Assembly (NCBI RefSeq): GCF_027497175.1
Contig: NZ_CP114901.1
Location: 1,984,001 to 2,048,000 of the forward strand
Reading direction: 5' to 3'
Source: Verrucosispora sp. WMMD573
GTDB lineage: Bacteria > Actinomycetota > Actinomycetes > Mycobacteriales > Micromonosporaceae
Length of the DNA: 64,000 nucleotides
Shown in pieces: positions 8,576 through 15,454 of the stretch; within the stretch, counting starts at the first letter, position 1; each line of letters starts with the position of its first letter. The position numbers and the translations under genes are program-made. A model generated the notes under the pieces. That model saw only the letters and a program-made list of their open reading frames with translations. It was not told the origin of the DNA and searched no databases.

Positions 8576-8755
8576 TCAGATGGGCTCGCCCTGGGAGGGG
8601 CGGCCGGTGGCATCGTGGGGTGTCCTCGCCCGGGGATCGTCGGCCGAACGCGCCTGGGCCGCTTCGTCCGCCCAGTCCCGTCCGCGCCGATCGTCCTGCT
8701 TCCGCCGCTCACGTTCGGCGGCGGACTGCACGGGCTCGCGCTGGTGATGCGCCAT
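8576..8755 (-). CDS. Small hydrophilic protein, 59 aa
   Basis: A short minus-strand ORF with ATG at 8755 and stop at 8576. The motif GAGGG ends seven bases before the ATG, a good ribosome binding site. The product begins MAHHQREPVQSAAERERRKQ and is almost entirely charged and polar (rich in Arg, Asp, Ala and Gln), with no membrane segment or cysteine, and is probably helical or disordered. Its stop lies 17 bases from the GH65 stop, so the two genes converge. I do not recognise a family. Support is the ribosome binding site, the clean start and stop, and a non-random composition. The remaining 167 bases up to 8922 hold no other gene. Confidence 0.55.
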   Translation of the reverse strand: MAHHQREPVQSAAERERRKQDDRRGRDWADEAAQARSADDPRARTPHDATGRPSQGEPI

Positions 8756-8922
8756 GACGGTCCCTCGCGATCTGTCGGCGGCGCCGGTGACGCCGGTCCG
8801 TCTGCGGTCGCCCGTCGGCTACCCGGCACCCCCCGGCGCAAACCCGCTCCGAGGGCGGCCGGAGGGCGTGTTGGCGGCCGGGCCGGGTATCCGAGTTGAC
8901 GAGTCAGCCACTGGGGGGCGAG

Positions 8923-9591
8923 ATGGACGTGCGCGGCGAAGCGGTGACGATCCCGGCGGGTGAGGTCCTGCTCCCGGCCGATCTGCTGGTGCCGGCGGAG
9001 CCGGTCGGGGTGGTCCTGTTCGCGCACGGCAGCGGTAGCTCCCGGCACAGCCCGCGCAACGTGGCAGTGGCCCACCAGCTCAACCGGGCCGGGTTCGGCA
9101 CCGTCCTGGTGGATCTGCTCACCCCGGCCGAGGACAAGGTGGACGTGGTCACCGCCGAGCTGCGCTTCGACATCGGTCTGCTGGCCGACCGTCTCGCGGG
9201 GATCGTGGACTGGCTGGCCACCGAGCGGCCGTTCGGCACGACTCCGGTCGGCCTCTTCGGCGCGAGCACGGGGGCCGCCGCCGCGCTGGTCGCTGCGGCT
9301 CAACGACCTGATCTGGTACGCGCGGTGGTGTCGCGCGGTGGTCGGCCCGACCTGGCTGGCTCCCTGCTGGGCCAGGTGCGCGCCGCCACGCTGCTCCTGG
9401 TCGGCGGGCTCGACGAGCAGGTGATCACCCTCAACGAGCGGGCGCTCGGTCAGCTCACCTCCCGGGCCGAACTGCGGGTGATCCCCGGCGCGACACATCT
9501 CTTCGAGGAGCCGGGCACGCTCGATCAGGTCGCCGGGGCGGCGGCTGACTGGTTCCACGACCACCTGCACCCCCAGCCCGCCGCCGCCTAA
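8923..9591 (+). CDS. Alpha/beta hydrolase, dienelactone-hydrolase-like
   Basis: A 222-residue cytoplasmic alpha/beta hydrolase. The nucleophile is Ser115 in GASTG, the oxyanion region HGSGSSRHSPRN is close to the N-terminus, an acid candidate lies in LLLVGGLDEQV, and the catalytic His is in IPGATHLFEEPG near the C-terminus. This order is typical of the dienelactone-hydrolase-like family that in actinobacteria is sometimes fused or linked to phosphoribosyltransferases. ATG 8923 is preceded by GGGGGG at short spacing; an in-frame TTG at 8896 adds nine residues and has a poorer context. The natural substrate is unknown. Confidence 0.8.
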   Translation: MDVRGEAVTIPAGEVLLPADLLVPAEPVGVVLFAHGSGSSRHSPRNVAVAHQLNRAGFGTVLVDLLTPAEDKVDVVTAELRFDIGLLADRLAGIVDWLATERPFGTTPVGLFGASTGAAAALVAAAQRPDLVRAVVSRGGRPDLAGSLLGQVRAATLLLVGGLDEQVITLNERALGQLTSRAELRVIPGATHLFEEPGTLDQVAGAAADWFHDHLHPQPAAA

Positions 9592-9648
9592 AACACCCAC
9601 CCGCTCTCCGCTCTCCGCTCGGGTGCGGCCCGTGTGGGTGGGTGGTCG

Positions 9649-9827
9649 CGACATGCGGCATGTCGGGTCATCCGGTGGGCGTGAGGGTGCGACATGCGGC
9701 ATGTCGGGTCCGTGGGTCGGCCTGAGGCGCGCGACTCGGGTATTTCCTGTCTGCGCGGTTGCCGGTGGGGTCGCGGTTTGCGGCATGTCGGGCTTTCCCG
9801 TCGGGCTGACAGCCCGACATGCCGCAA
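9649..9827. repeat. Second cluster of ATGCGGCAT palindromes, including a 17-bp hairpin
   Basis: Full copies of CGACATGCGGCATGTCG lie at 9649-9665 and 9690-9706. A larger hairpin follows, with perfect 17-base arms at 9778-9794 and 9811-9827 around a 16-base loop, each arm containing a half repeat. The cluster fills the space after the hydrolase stop at 9591 and before the end of the convergent permease gene, so the hairpin could also serve as a terminator. Confidence 0.85.
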
Positions 9828-9833
9828 CCTGAT

Positions 9834-9896
9834 GCCGAGCGCCGAGCGCCGAGCGCCGAGCGCCGAGCGCCGAGCGCCGAGCGCCGGGCGCCGGGC
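9834..9896. repeat. Heptanucleotide tandem repeat, nine copies
   Basis: Seven consecutive copies of GCCGAGC followed by two of GCCGGGC, with degenerate copies continuing to about 9925. The array lies between the last palindrome and the 3' end of the minus-strand permease gene (stop at 9936). A 7-base unit would shift frame if it entered a gene; here it is intergenic. Confidence 0.9.
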
Positions 9897-9935
9897 GTTC
9901 GGGCGTCGAGCGCCGGGTGTTGGGCGTCGGCGACG

Positions 9936-11177
9936 TCAGCTCGGCTCGGGGGTGGGTCCGGACGACGACGGTGCGGGGGGCGATGGTGCGGGGGGTGTGG
10001 TCGTCGGGCCGGGCGGCGGCGTTTTCGATGGTGGTGAGTCGGGTGCCGGTGGGCGGGACGCCGAATCGGACGCGTTCGCGGCGGCCTGCCGTTGACGCTG
10101 CACGCTGTCGATGACCCGCCAGGCGACCGCGGTGATCGGGACCGCCACGAAGGCACCCGCGATGCCGGCGATGAGGGTGCCGGCGGTCACCGCGACCAGG
10201 ATCACCACCGGATGCAGCCGGACCTGGCGCTTCATCACCAGTGGCTCCAGCAGGTTGCCCTCGATCTGCTGAACGGCGATCACAGCGGCCAGGGTGAGCA
10301 GGGCGGTGGTCGGTCCGTTGGCGGCCAGTGCCACCAGCACCGCGACCGCGCCGGCCACCGTGGCACCGACGATCGGCACGAACCCGCCGATGAACGTGAT
10401 CAACGCTAGCGGGAACGCCAGCGGCACTCTGAGCAGCACCAGCGCCAAGCCGATACCGATGGCGTCGATGGCCGCGATCAACATGGTGCCCCGGCTGTAT
10501 GAACCGAGGGTGCGCCAGCCGATGCGGCCCGCCTCGGCGGCGATGTCCCGGTTGCGCCCGGCGGCCCGGCGCAGCGTCCACCGCCACATCTCCCGGCCAT
10601 CCTTGAGCAGGAAGAACAGCAGCACCAGCGCGAGCAGAGCGGAGCCCACGACCTCGGCCACGGTGCGGGCGCTGGCGACCGGGTCCACCTGCTGCTGGCT
10701 GATCGCCTTGCGCATCTGGTCGAGCAGACCGTCGAGCTGCGCGTCGCTGACCGGCAGCGTGGAGGTGACGAAGTCGCGGGTGTGCTCCAGCCCTTGCCGC
10801 AGTTCCTGGCCCAACTCGCTGAACTGGTCGGCGGTCAGGCTCCACACCAGTGCGCCGACGCCGCCCAGGATGCCGAGTAGGAGCAGGACGCTGAGCAGAG
10901 CGGCGAGCGCGGCCGGCAGGCGCAGCCGGCGCAATGCCAGCTGCACCGGATCGAGCAGCGCGGCGAGGAACAGGGTCGCGGCCACGGCGATGGCCAGCGG
11001 GGTGACCAGCAGCGTGATCCGCGCCAGCAGGTAGAGCCCGGCGGCGATCACCACCAGGCAGGCGCTCCACACCACCGCGGAACGGACCAGCCAGGGCAGG
11101 GCGGCCCAGGTCTGGCGCGGCCCGGCGCCCCGAACCGCCGTCTCGTCGGGTTGGTTCCCGCCATCGCTTGCGACCAC
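9936..11177 (-). CDS. AI-2E family transporter
   Basis: A 413-residue polytopic membrane protein of the AI-2E/PerM family, whose members export small molecules or act as Na+/H+ antiporters. Hydrophobic segments pair near residues 32-75 and 85-115, then a soluble stretch of about 100 residues, then a dense membrane region. The family landmarks TFIGGFVPIVGATVAG and IAVQQIEGNLLEPLVMK are clear. I chose GTG 11177 because AGGAGGG lies seven bases upstream; a TTG at 11192 would put that site inside the gene. The last 55 residues are a Pro/Ser/Thr tail unlike the rest. Transported substrate unknown. Confidence 0.85.
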   Translation of the reverse strand: MVASDGGNQPDETAVRGAGPRQTWAALPWLVRSAVVWSACLVVIAAGLYLLARITLLVTPLAIAVAATLFLAALLDPVQLALRRLRLPAALAALLSVLLLLGILGGVGALVWSLTADQFSELGQELRQGLEHTRDFVTSTLPVSDAQLDGLLDQMRKAISQQQVDPVASARTVAEVVGSALLALVLLFFLLKDGREMWRWTLRRAAGRNRDIAAEAGRIGWRTLGSYSRGTMLIAAIDAIGIGLALVLLRVPLAFPLALITFIGGFVPIVGATVAGAVAVLVALAANGPTTALLTLAAVIAVQQIEGNLLEPLVMKRQVRLHPVVILVAVTAGTLIAGIAGAFVAVPITAVAWRVIDSVQRQRQAAANASDSASRPPAPDSPPSKTPPPGPTTTPPAPSPPAPSSSGPTPEPS

Positions 11178-11269
11178 GTCGGCCCTCCTCAATGTCCGGC
11201 GAGGTCGGTACCCGGTCGACGTTCCTCCGACACTAATCGCCTGAGACCGAGCCGGCGGGCGTTCGGCTA

Positions 11270-12058
11270 TCAGTACGCGGCGACCGCTGCCCGGCCGACG
11301 ACCGCCGGGATTTCCCGGGTCTGCTCGGCGGCACCGGGTGCGGTCAATGGCAGGACCGACTCGCGTTCCGCTGCCACCGGCAACAGCGCGGCGGTCGCTT
11401 CCTCGCGAAGGCTCCTCGCCGCGGCGGCGGAGAGTTCCGCGGCCCGCCAGGTCGCCTGCTCCCGTTCCCGGGCCGCCCGCTGCCGGGCCAGGAGGTGGTC
11501 GCGTACCGCCCGACGCAGCAGCAACTCCTGCTCCACCGGGTGCAACCGGGGATCCCAGCCGCGGTGCGCGAAGACGTCGCTGAGTTGCTCCACCGACAGT
11601 TCCCGCCGCCAGTACGCGTCCAGGGCGGCCCGGTGCAGCCAGCGCTCACGGTCGGCGTACTCGGCAGGGGTGCGGGCGGTCTGCGGCAGCGGCATGCCGG
11701 CGGCATCGGAGAGCCGGCGTACGTCCGCCTCCGCCGTCTCGTACGCCCGCCAGGCCTGCTCGGCCTCGTCCTGCGCGGCGAGCCATTCGTCGCGGCGGTG
11801 CCGGGCCGTCGCGTCGGCCCGCTCCGCGGCGATGGTGACCTCCTCGGCCCAGCGTTCCTGGTCACGTCGTTGATCGGCGTGGTCGGACCGGCTCGGCAGC
11901 GCGGCGTCGCGAATGCGGGTGCCGGCGTCGAAGCGGAAGAGTCGAGGTCGTAGCAGCAGGCCGGTGACGGCGAGCAGCACCACGCCGAGCAGGCCCAGCC
12001 AGATGGCGGCGGCACGGGGCGCGTCGAGCAGAACGGAGGAGAGAGCGGTACGCATCAT
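11270..12058 (-). CDS. Membrane-anchored coiled-coil protein of unknown function
   Basis: An approximately 262-residue protein with one hydrophobic N-terminal segment (IWLGLLGVVLLAVTGLLL, about residues 19-36). The rest is helical and charged, full of Arg/Glu/Ala heptads and likely to form coiled coils. No enzymatic motif is visible. ATG 12058 has GAGG five bases upstream; a second ATG at 12055 and an in-frame GTG at 12064 are alternatives. It follows the small exported protein at 12286-12684 on the same strand after a 227-base gap and precedes the permease, so it may be co-expressed with either. Confidence 0.65.
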   Translation of the reverse strand: MMRTALSSVLLDAPRAAAIWLGLLGVVLLAVTGLLLRPRLFRFDAGTRIRDAALPSRSDHADQRRDQERWAEEVTIAAERADATARHRRDEWLAAQDEAEQAWRAYETAEADVRRLSDAAGMPLPQTARTPAEYADRERWLHRAALDAYWRRELSVEQLSDVFAHRGWDPRLHPVEQELLLRRAVRDHLLARQRAAREREQATWRAAELSAAAARSLREEATAALLPVAAERESVLPLTAPGAAEQTREIPAVVGRAAVAAY

Positions 12059-12285
12059 CAACACCTCGCGGTCGGGATGAGTCGTCGACTGTGATGGACG
12101 CGGGTTGTGACGGCGGGCCGGGTACCTGGAGCACGGTTGATGCCGTTCCCGGGCGGTCGGATCGGACTCGCCGGGACGGTCCCGGGATCACCGTGGCGGT
12201 GGCGCGATGAGGCCGGGTGGCCGCTGGGCACGGCCGGCGGGCGGCAGCGTCACCTGGCCCGATCGGTCGGCCGGACCACCGTCGG

Positions 12286-12684
12286 TCAGCCGGTGGGTGG
12301 GCCGCGCCGGGTCGGCTCGCCCGCACGGACGGCGGGCACCGGGGCGACGCGGTGGTCGATCCGGGTGGCGTCGGCCGGCGTGGCGTCGGCACCTGCGGAT
12401 GGCAGTGGCGCGCTGTTCGCCGACACCCGCCAATCCTGGGCGTCCTCGACCGCATGGGCGGGCTCGACGGCGGGCCGGACGGTCGACATCGCGGTGGATG
12501 GCGAGCCGACGAAGACCGTGGCGCTCGGTGGCGGTACGGCGGTGGGCCGGGCCGGCGGATCGGCCGTGACGGCCCCGCCGATGCCGACGGCGAGCACCAG
12601 GGTCGCCAGCGCCATCCGGGTCAGTTCACGTAGTGCGCACAGCATCGCCGGCCACAGTGGACGGGCGAACGCTGGAGACGGCAC
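12286..12684 (-). CDS. Putative exported small protein
   Basis: A 132-residue ORF starting with GTG at 12684. The N-terminus looks like a signal peptide or anchor: Arg residues, then MALATLVLAVGIGGAVTA (about residues 24-41) ending in a plausible A-x-A-type cleavage site. The exported part is Pro/Ala/Thr-rich, without cysteines or a recognisable domain, and resembles a linker or wall-spanning region. The ribosome binding site is weak. Other frames through this stretch are also open because of base composition, so the gene call is moderate. The 220 bases downstream, before the next minus gene, show nothing I can name. Confidence 0.45.
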   Translation of the reverse strand: MPSPAFARPLWPAMLCALRELTRMALATLVLAVGIGGAVTADPPARPTAVPPPSATVFVGSPSTAMSTVRPAVEPAHAVEDAQDWRVSANSAPLPSAGADATPADATRIDHRVAPVPAVRAGEPTRRGPPTG

Positions 12685-12780
12685 CGGTCCAACCTATCCC
12701 GCCGTCGGCATGAGCGCAGCGCGGCGATCGTTCGGAGCGGGTGAAGCGCGCCACGTCGTCCGATCAGGAGGACCGCCGCC

Positions 12781-13107
12781 TCAGCGCTCGGCGGGGTCGG
12801 TCACCTGCTCCTTGGCGAAGAGGGCCAGCAGGTCACCGACCTCGTGGTCGGCCTCGGCCGGATGGCGGAACCGCCCGGCCGGGTTGAGGGTGTATTCGTT
12901 GCGCCGGCCCACCCGGGTGCGGTGCAGGTAGCCGCCCGCCTCCAGGTCGGCGACGATGGCCTGAGCGGCACGTTCGGTGACGCCCACCTCCGCCGCGACG
13001 TCACGTAGCCGGGCGGTGGGGTTACGGGCGATGGCGAGCAGGACGTGCGCATGGTTCGTGAGGAAAGTCCAGTTCCGCGCGCTTTCCCGTCCGTCAGTGC
13101 TCGCCAT
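12781..13107 (-). CDS. Small winged-helix (MarR-like) transcriptional regulator
   Basis: A 108-residue single-domain DNA-binding protein. Residues 10-75 form a winged helix: NHAHVLLAIARNPTARLRD, then the recognition helix region GVTERAAQAIVADLEAGGYL, then the wing RVGRRNEYTLNP. There is no separate ligand domain, as in the short MarR-like regulators annotated as helix-turn-helix proteins in actinobacteria. ATG 13107 has a weak GGCGGG site; ATG 13116 is an alternative. It is divergent from the carbonic anhydrase gene, sharing a comparatively AT-rich 200-base region, so it may regulate that gene or itself. No operator was proven. Confidence 0.75.
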   Translation of the reverse strand: MASTDGRESARNWTFLTNHAHVLLAIARNPTARLRDVAAEVGVTERAAQAIVADLEAGGYLHRTRVGRRNEYTLNPAGRFRHPAEADHEVGDLLALFAKEQVTDPAER

Positions 13108-13316
13108 GCCCGCCATCGTATGACCCGCCGTTCGAGTACCCCGGCTCGCGCCGCTACCGGCCCCCGGTGCGGCCGAACGCAAGCGTCGACTGATGCATGA
13201 AGTGCATATCACGTATAGCTTGACGTGCGTTATCGCGCGTGTGACCGTGATGGCAGCCCGTGACCAGCGCCGGCCGGGATGACCAGGCATTTCTTCCAGA
13301 GATGAGGTGCAGCCGG

Positions 13317-14015
13317 ATGAGTCGACCCGGATCGATCGGTCCACAGCCCGGACCGGACCGCGAGTTGCTCACCGCGGATCTTCCCGGTGCCCCGCAGCGG
13401 GCCCTCGCCGAGTTGCTCGCCGGCAACCGGCGGTTCGTCACCGACGCGCTGCGGCATCCCAACCAGAACGCTGGGCGGCGGGCCGCCGTCGCGACCGAAC
13501 AGCACCCCTTCGCGGTGATCGTCGGCTGCTCCGACTCCCGGCTCGCCGCCGAGATCATCTTCGATCGCGGGCTGGGCGACCTCTTCGTGGTGCGCACCGC
13601 CGGGCACACCGTCGGGCCGGAGGTGCTGGGCAGCGTGGAGTACGCCGTGGCCGTGCTGCGTACGCCGCTGGTGGTCGTGCTCGGCCACGACTCGTGCGGC
13701 GCCGTCCAGGCGGCCCGGGAGGCACTGGCCACCGCCACCACGCCCCCCGGGCATCTGGGTGCCGTGGTCGACGCCGTGGTGCCGAGCCTGCACCGGGCAC
13801 AGGACGCCGGAGTGGACGACCTGGACGGGATCGTGGACATCCACATCGCCCGGACCGTCGAGACGATGCTGGACTCCTCTGCGGCCCTCGCGGCGGAGGT
13901 GGCTGCCGGGCGGTGCGCGGTGGTCGGCATGTCGTACCGACTGGCCGCCGGCGAGGTGCGGGCGGTCGCCGCGGAACCAGCCGAACTCCGCGGTGCGCTG
14001 GCGACCGCGCCCTGA
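13317..14015 (+). CDS. Beta-class carbonic anhydrase
   Basis: Zinc enzyme interconverting CO2 and bicarbonate in the cytoplasm. In the 232-residue protein the metal-binding CSDSR lies at residues 71-75 and GHDSCG at 123-128, giving ligands Cys71, His124 and Cys127 with the Asp73/Arg75 dyad. The core LAELLAGNRRFV and DLFVVRTAGHTVGPEVLGSVEYA blocks are intact. ATG 13317 follows GAGG at nine bases; upstream in-frame codons to 13260 lack a better site. The gene faces a convergent secreted-protein gene across a strong hairpin terminator. Confidence 0.93.
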   Translation: MSRPGSIGPQPGPDRELLTADLPGAPQRALAELLAGNRRFVTDALRHPNQNAGRRAAVATEQHPFAVIVGCSDSRLAAEIIFDRGLGDLFVVRTAGHTVGPEVLGSVEYAVAVLRTPLVVVLGHDSCGAVQAAREALATATTPPGHLGAVVDAVVPSLHRAQDAGVDDLDGIVDIHIARTVETMLDSSAALAAEVAAGRCAVVGMSYRLAAGEVRAVAAEPAELRGALATAP

Positions 14016-14082
14016 TCCACGCCCGACGACCGTCCTGAACGACGACGGCCCTGAACGACGACGACGACCATCCTGAACGGCG

Positions 14083-14116
14083 GGGGCCGTCCCGCCACGA
14101 TTGGCGGGACGGCCCC
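14083..14116. terminator. Bidirectional hairpin terminator
   Basis: A perfect 14-base-pair stem (14083-14096 with 14103-14116) encloses the 6-base loop ACGATT. It lies between the convergent carbonic anhydrase and coiled-coil genes and can serve both. There is no U tract, as is usual in high-GC actinobacteria. Confidence 0.85.
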
Positions 14117-14136
14117 TGGTGCGTCGCGTCGGGTGG

Positions 14137-15153
14137 TCAGAGCAGTGACACGTGAACGTGGTCCGTGTGGTTTGACGGGCCGCTGTATGAGCTCCAGCGC
14201 TCCGTGGCCGCGAACCAGATCTGCCGGTTCCAGATCACGTAGTAGATGCCCAGCCGGTCGGCGTTGCGGACCAGGAAGGCCGCCAGGTTGTTGCCGTAGA
14301 TCCGGGTGTCGTTGTTGTGCCACGGGCTGAAGCCGCTGTTCTGCAATGACCAGTCACAGGCCCGGCCCTTGGGGTGCTCGAACTTGTCACCCGGGCGGAA
14401 GCAGCCGACGAACCGGTTGAATCCGGCCCGCTTGACCTCCTTGTACATGTGCAGCGTCCGCGGCGTGATGCAGCCCGACGTGGTGGGGTCGTTCTGGCTG
14501 CACGACTCGGGCTTCCAGCCGCCGTCCGAGGAGCGGTTCGGCGCGATCCTGGCCACCGGCGAGGTGGCGTCCACCAGCCCGCCGGTCAGGCCGACACCGC
14601 CGACCAGCCGGAGGGACTTCTCCGCTTCGCTCTTGTTGCGCGCCATGTCGTTGGTCAGCTTCTTCTGCTCGCGCACCTCGGCGTCGAGCGCGAGCTTGGC
14701 CTGCTCGGCGCGGAGCTTGATCGCGTTGACCTCGCCCAGTTTCTTGTCGTTCACCAGGTTCAGCTCGTCCAGTGCCGAGGCCCGGTTGATGAAAGAGTCC
14801 GGTGCGCTGCTCTGCAACAGCATGGCGATCGCGCCGACCCGGCCCGTCCGGTACGACTGGGTGGCGATCTGGGCGACCTGAGGCGAGAGCGCGTCCAGGT
14901 CGGCCTGAGCGGAGCGGACCTCAACCGCCAGTTGGAGCTGGCGCTTCTTGGACTTCTCCAGTTTGGCCTTGGCCTTGGAGTAGTCCCGGGTGGTCGCCTC
15001 GATCAGATCGTTGAGCATCGGCGGGTCGTCGTCGTGCTCGGCGGGCTTGGGGTCGTTCGGTGCGGCCGTCGCCGGCATCGGACCGGCGAACACGGCGAAC
15101 GCGGCGAACACGGCCACCACGGGCGTCAACCAGCGGCGTAGGGGTGCCGTCAC
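14137..15153 (-). CDS. Secreted coiled-coil protein with C-terminal wall-hydrolase-like domain
   Basis: A 338-residue exported protein. The signal peptide covers about residues 1-30 (PVVAVFAAFAVFAGPMPATA). Residues 45-170 are a long coiled coil of the kind that precedes NlpC/P60 or LytM domains and regulates wall hydrolases. The C-terminal 130 residues carry four cysteines and end HTDHVHVSLL, with CDWS and ATERW motifs like the ARB-07466 domain; His and Asp in HTDHVH could bind metal. GTG 15153 follows GGAAGGG; the ATG at 15168 would contain that site. A c-di-AMP riboswitch directly upstream places it in the class of wall-remodelling genes controlled by this nucleotide. Confidence 0.83.
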   Translation of the reverse strand: MTAPLRRWLTPVVAVFAAFAVFAGPMPATAAPNDPKPAEHDDDPPMLNDLIEATTRDYSKAKAKLEKSKKRQLQLAVEVRSAQADLDALSPQVAQIATQSYRTGRVGAIAMLLQSSAPDSFINRASALDELNLVNDKKLGEVNAIKLRAEQAKLALDAEVREQKKLTNDMARNKSEAEKSLRLVGGVGLTGGLVDATSPVARIAPNRSSDGGWKPESCSQNDPTTSGCITPRTLHMYKEVKRAGFNRFVGCFRPGDKFEHPKGRACDWSLQNSGFSPWHNNDTRIYGNNLAAFLVRNADRLGIYYVIWNRQIWFAATERWSSYSGPSNHTDHVHVSLL

Positions 15154-15169
15154 TGTTTTCCCTTCCATC

Positions 15170-15320
15170 GACCGCCGACCGGGTTAGCTGACGGGTTCGG
15201 GACGGAAGTGGCCCCTACCGCTCTCGCGGATTCACCCCACGTACCTGGGTCCCCGGCTCGCCTCGCGGCGATTGGGCGGTGGCACCGCAGGCGCCGCTGC
15301 GCGCCTTCGGCGGTGACCGG
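15170..15320 (-). promoter_or_regulatory. c-di-AMP (ydaO/yuaA) riboswitch
   Basis: Read on the minus strand, the leader contains the conserved blocks CCGGGGACCCA, GGGGTGAATCCGCG, GGTAGGGGCCACTTCCGTCC and CGAACCCGTCAGCTAACCC in this order, closing with a GCGG segment complementary to ACCGCC at the 5' end. These match the conserved core of the ydaO riboswitch, which binds cyclic di-AMP and usually turns expression off. It ends about 17 bases before the GTG of the coiled-coil wall protein, whose class is a common actinobacterial target. Confidence 0.93.
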
Positions 15321-15383
15321 CAGTGAGGTTACCTGACGGTCCATCTGTGCTTCTACGCCCCGAACCCGACGAGATGCGTCATT

Positions 15384-15420
15384 TCGTAATCGCTTTGGGT
15401 GACTAGCGACACGATTACGA
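15384..15420. promoter_or_regulatory. Inverted repeat upstream of the riboswitch
   Basis: TCGTAATCG (15384-15392) and CGATTACGA (15412-15420) form a perfect 9-base inverted repeat around a 19-base spacer. The segment is unusually AT-rich for this chromosome and lies about 65 bases upstream of the riboswitch, where the promoter should be. It could be an operator; I cannot assign a regulator. Confidence 0.4.
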
Positions 15421-15454
15421 GCCGCATTGGCAGGGGCGGTCACGTTGAGGAGTG

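Noticed and set aside
9834..9925. Repeat array considered as a CRISPR
   Set aside because: The unit is 7 bases without spacers and there are no cas genes in the window.
6676..11070. A 1464-residue open frame on the minus strand
   Set aside because: It runs antisense through the GH65 gene, the hydrolase and two repeat clusters, and contains low-complexity repeats translated from the 7-bp array. It is an effect of high GC and codon bias, not a gene.
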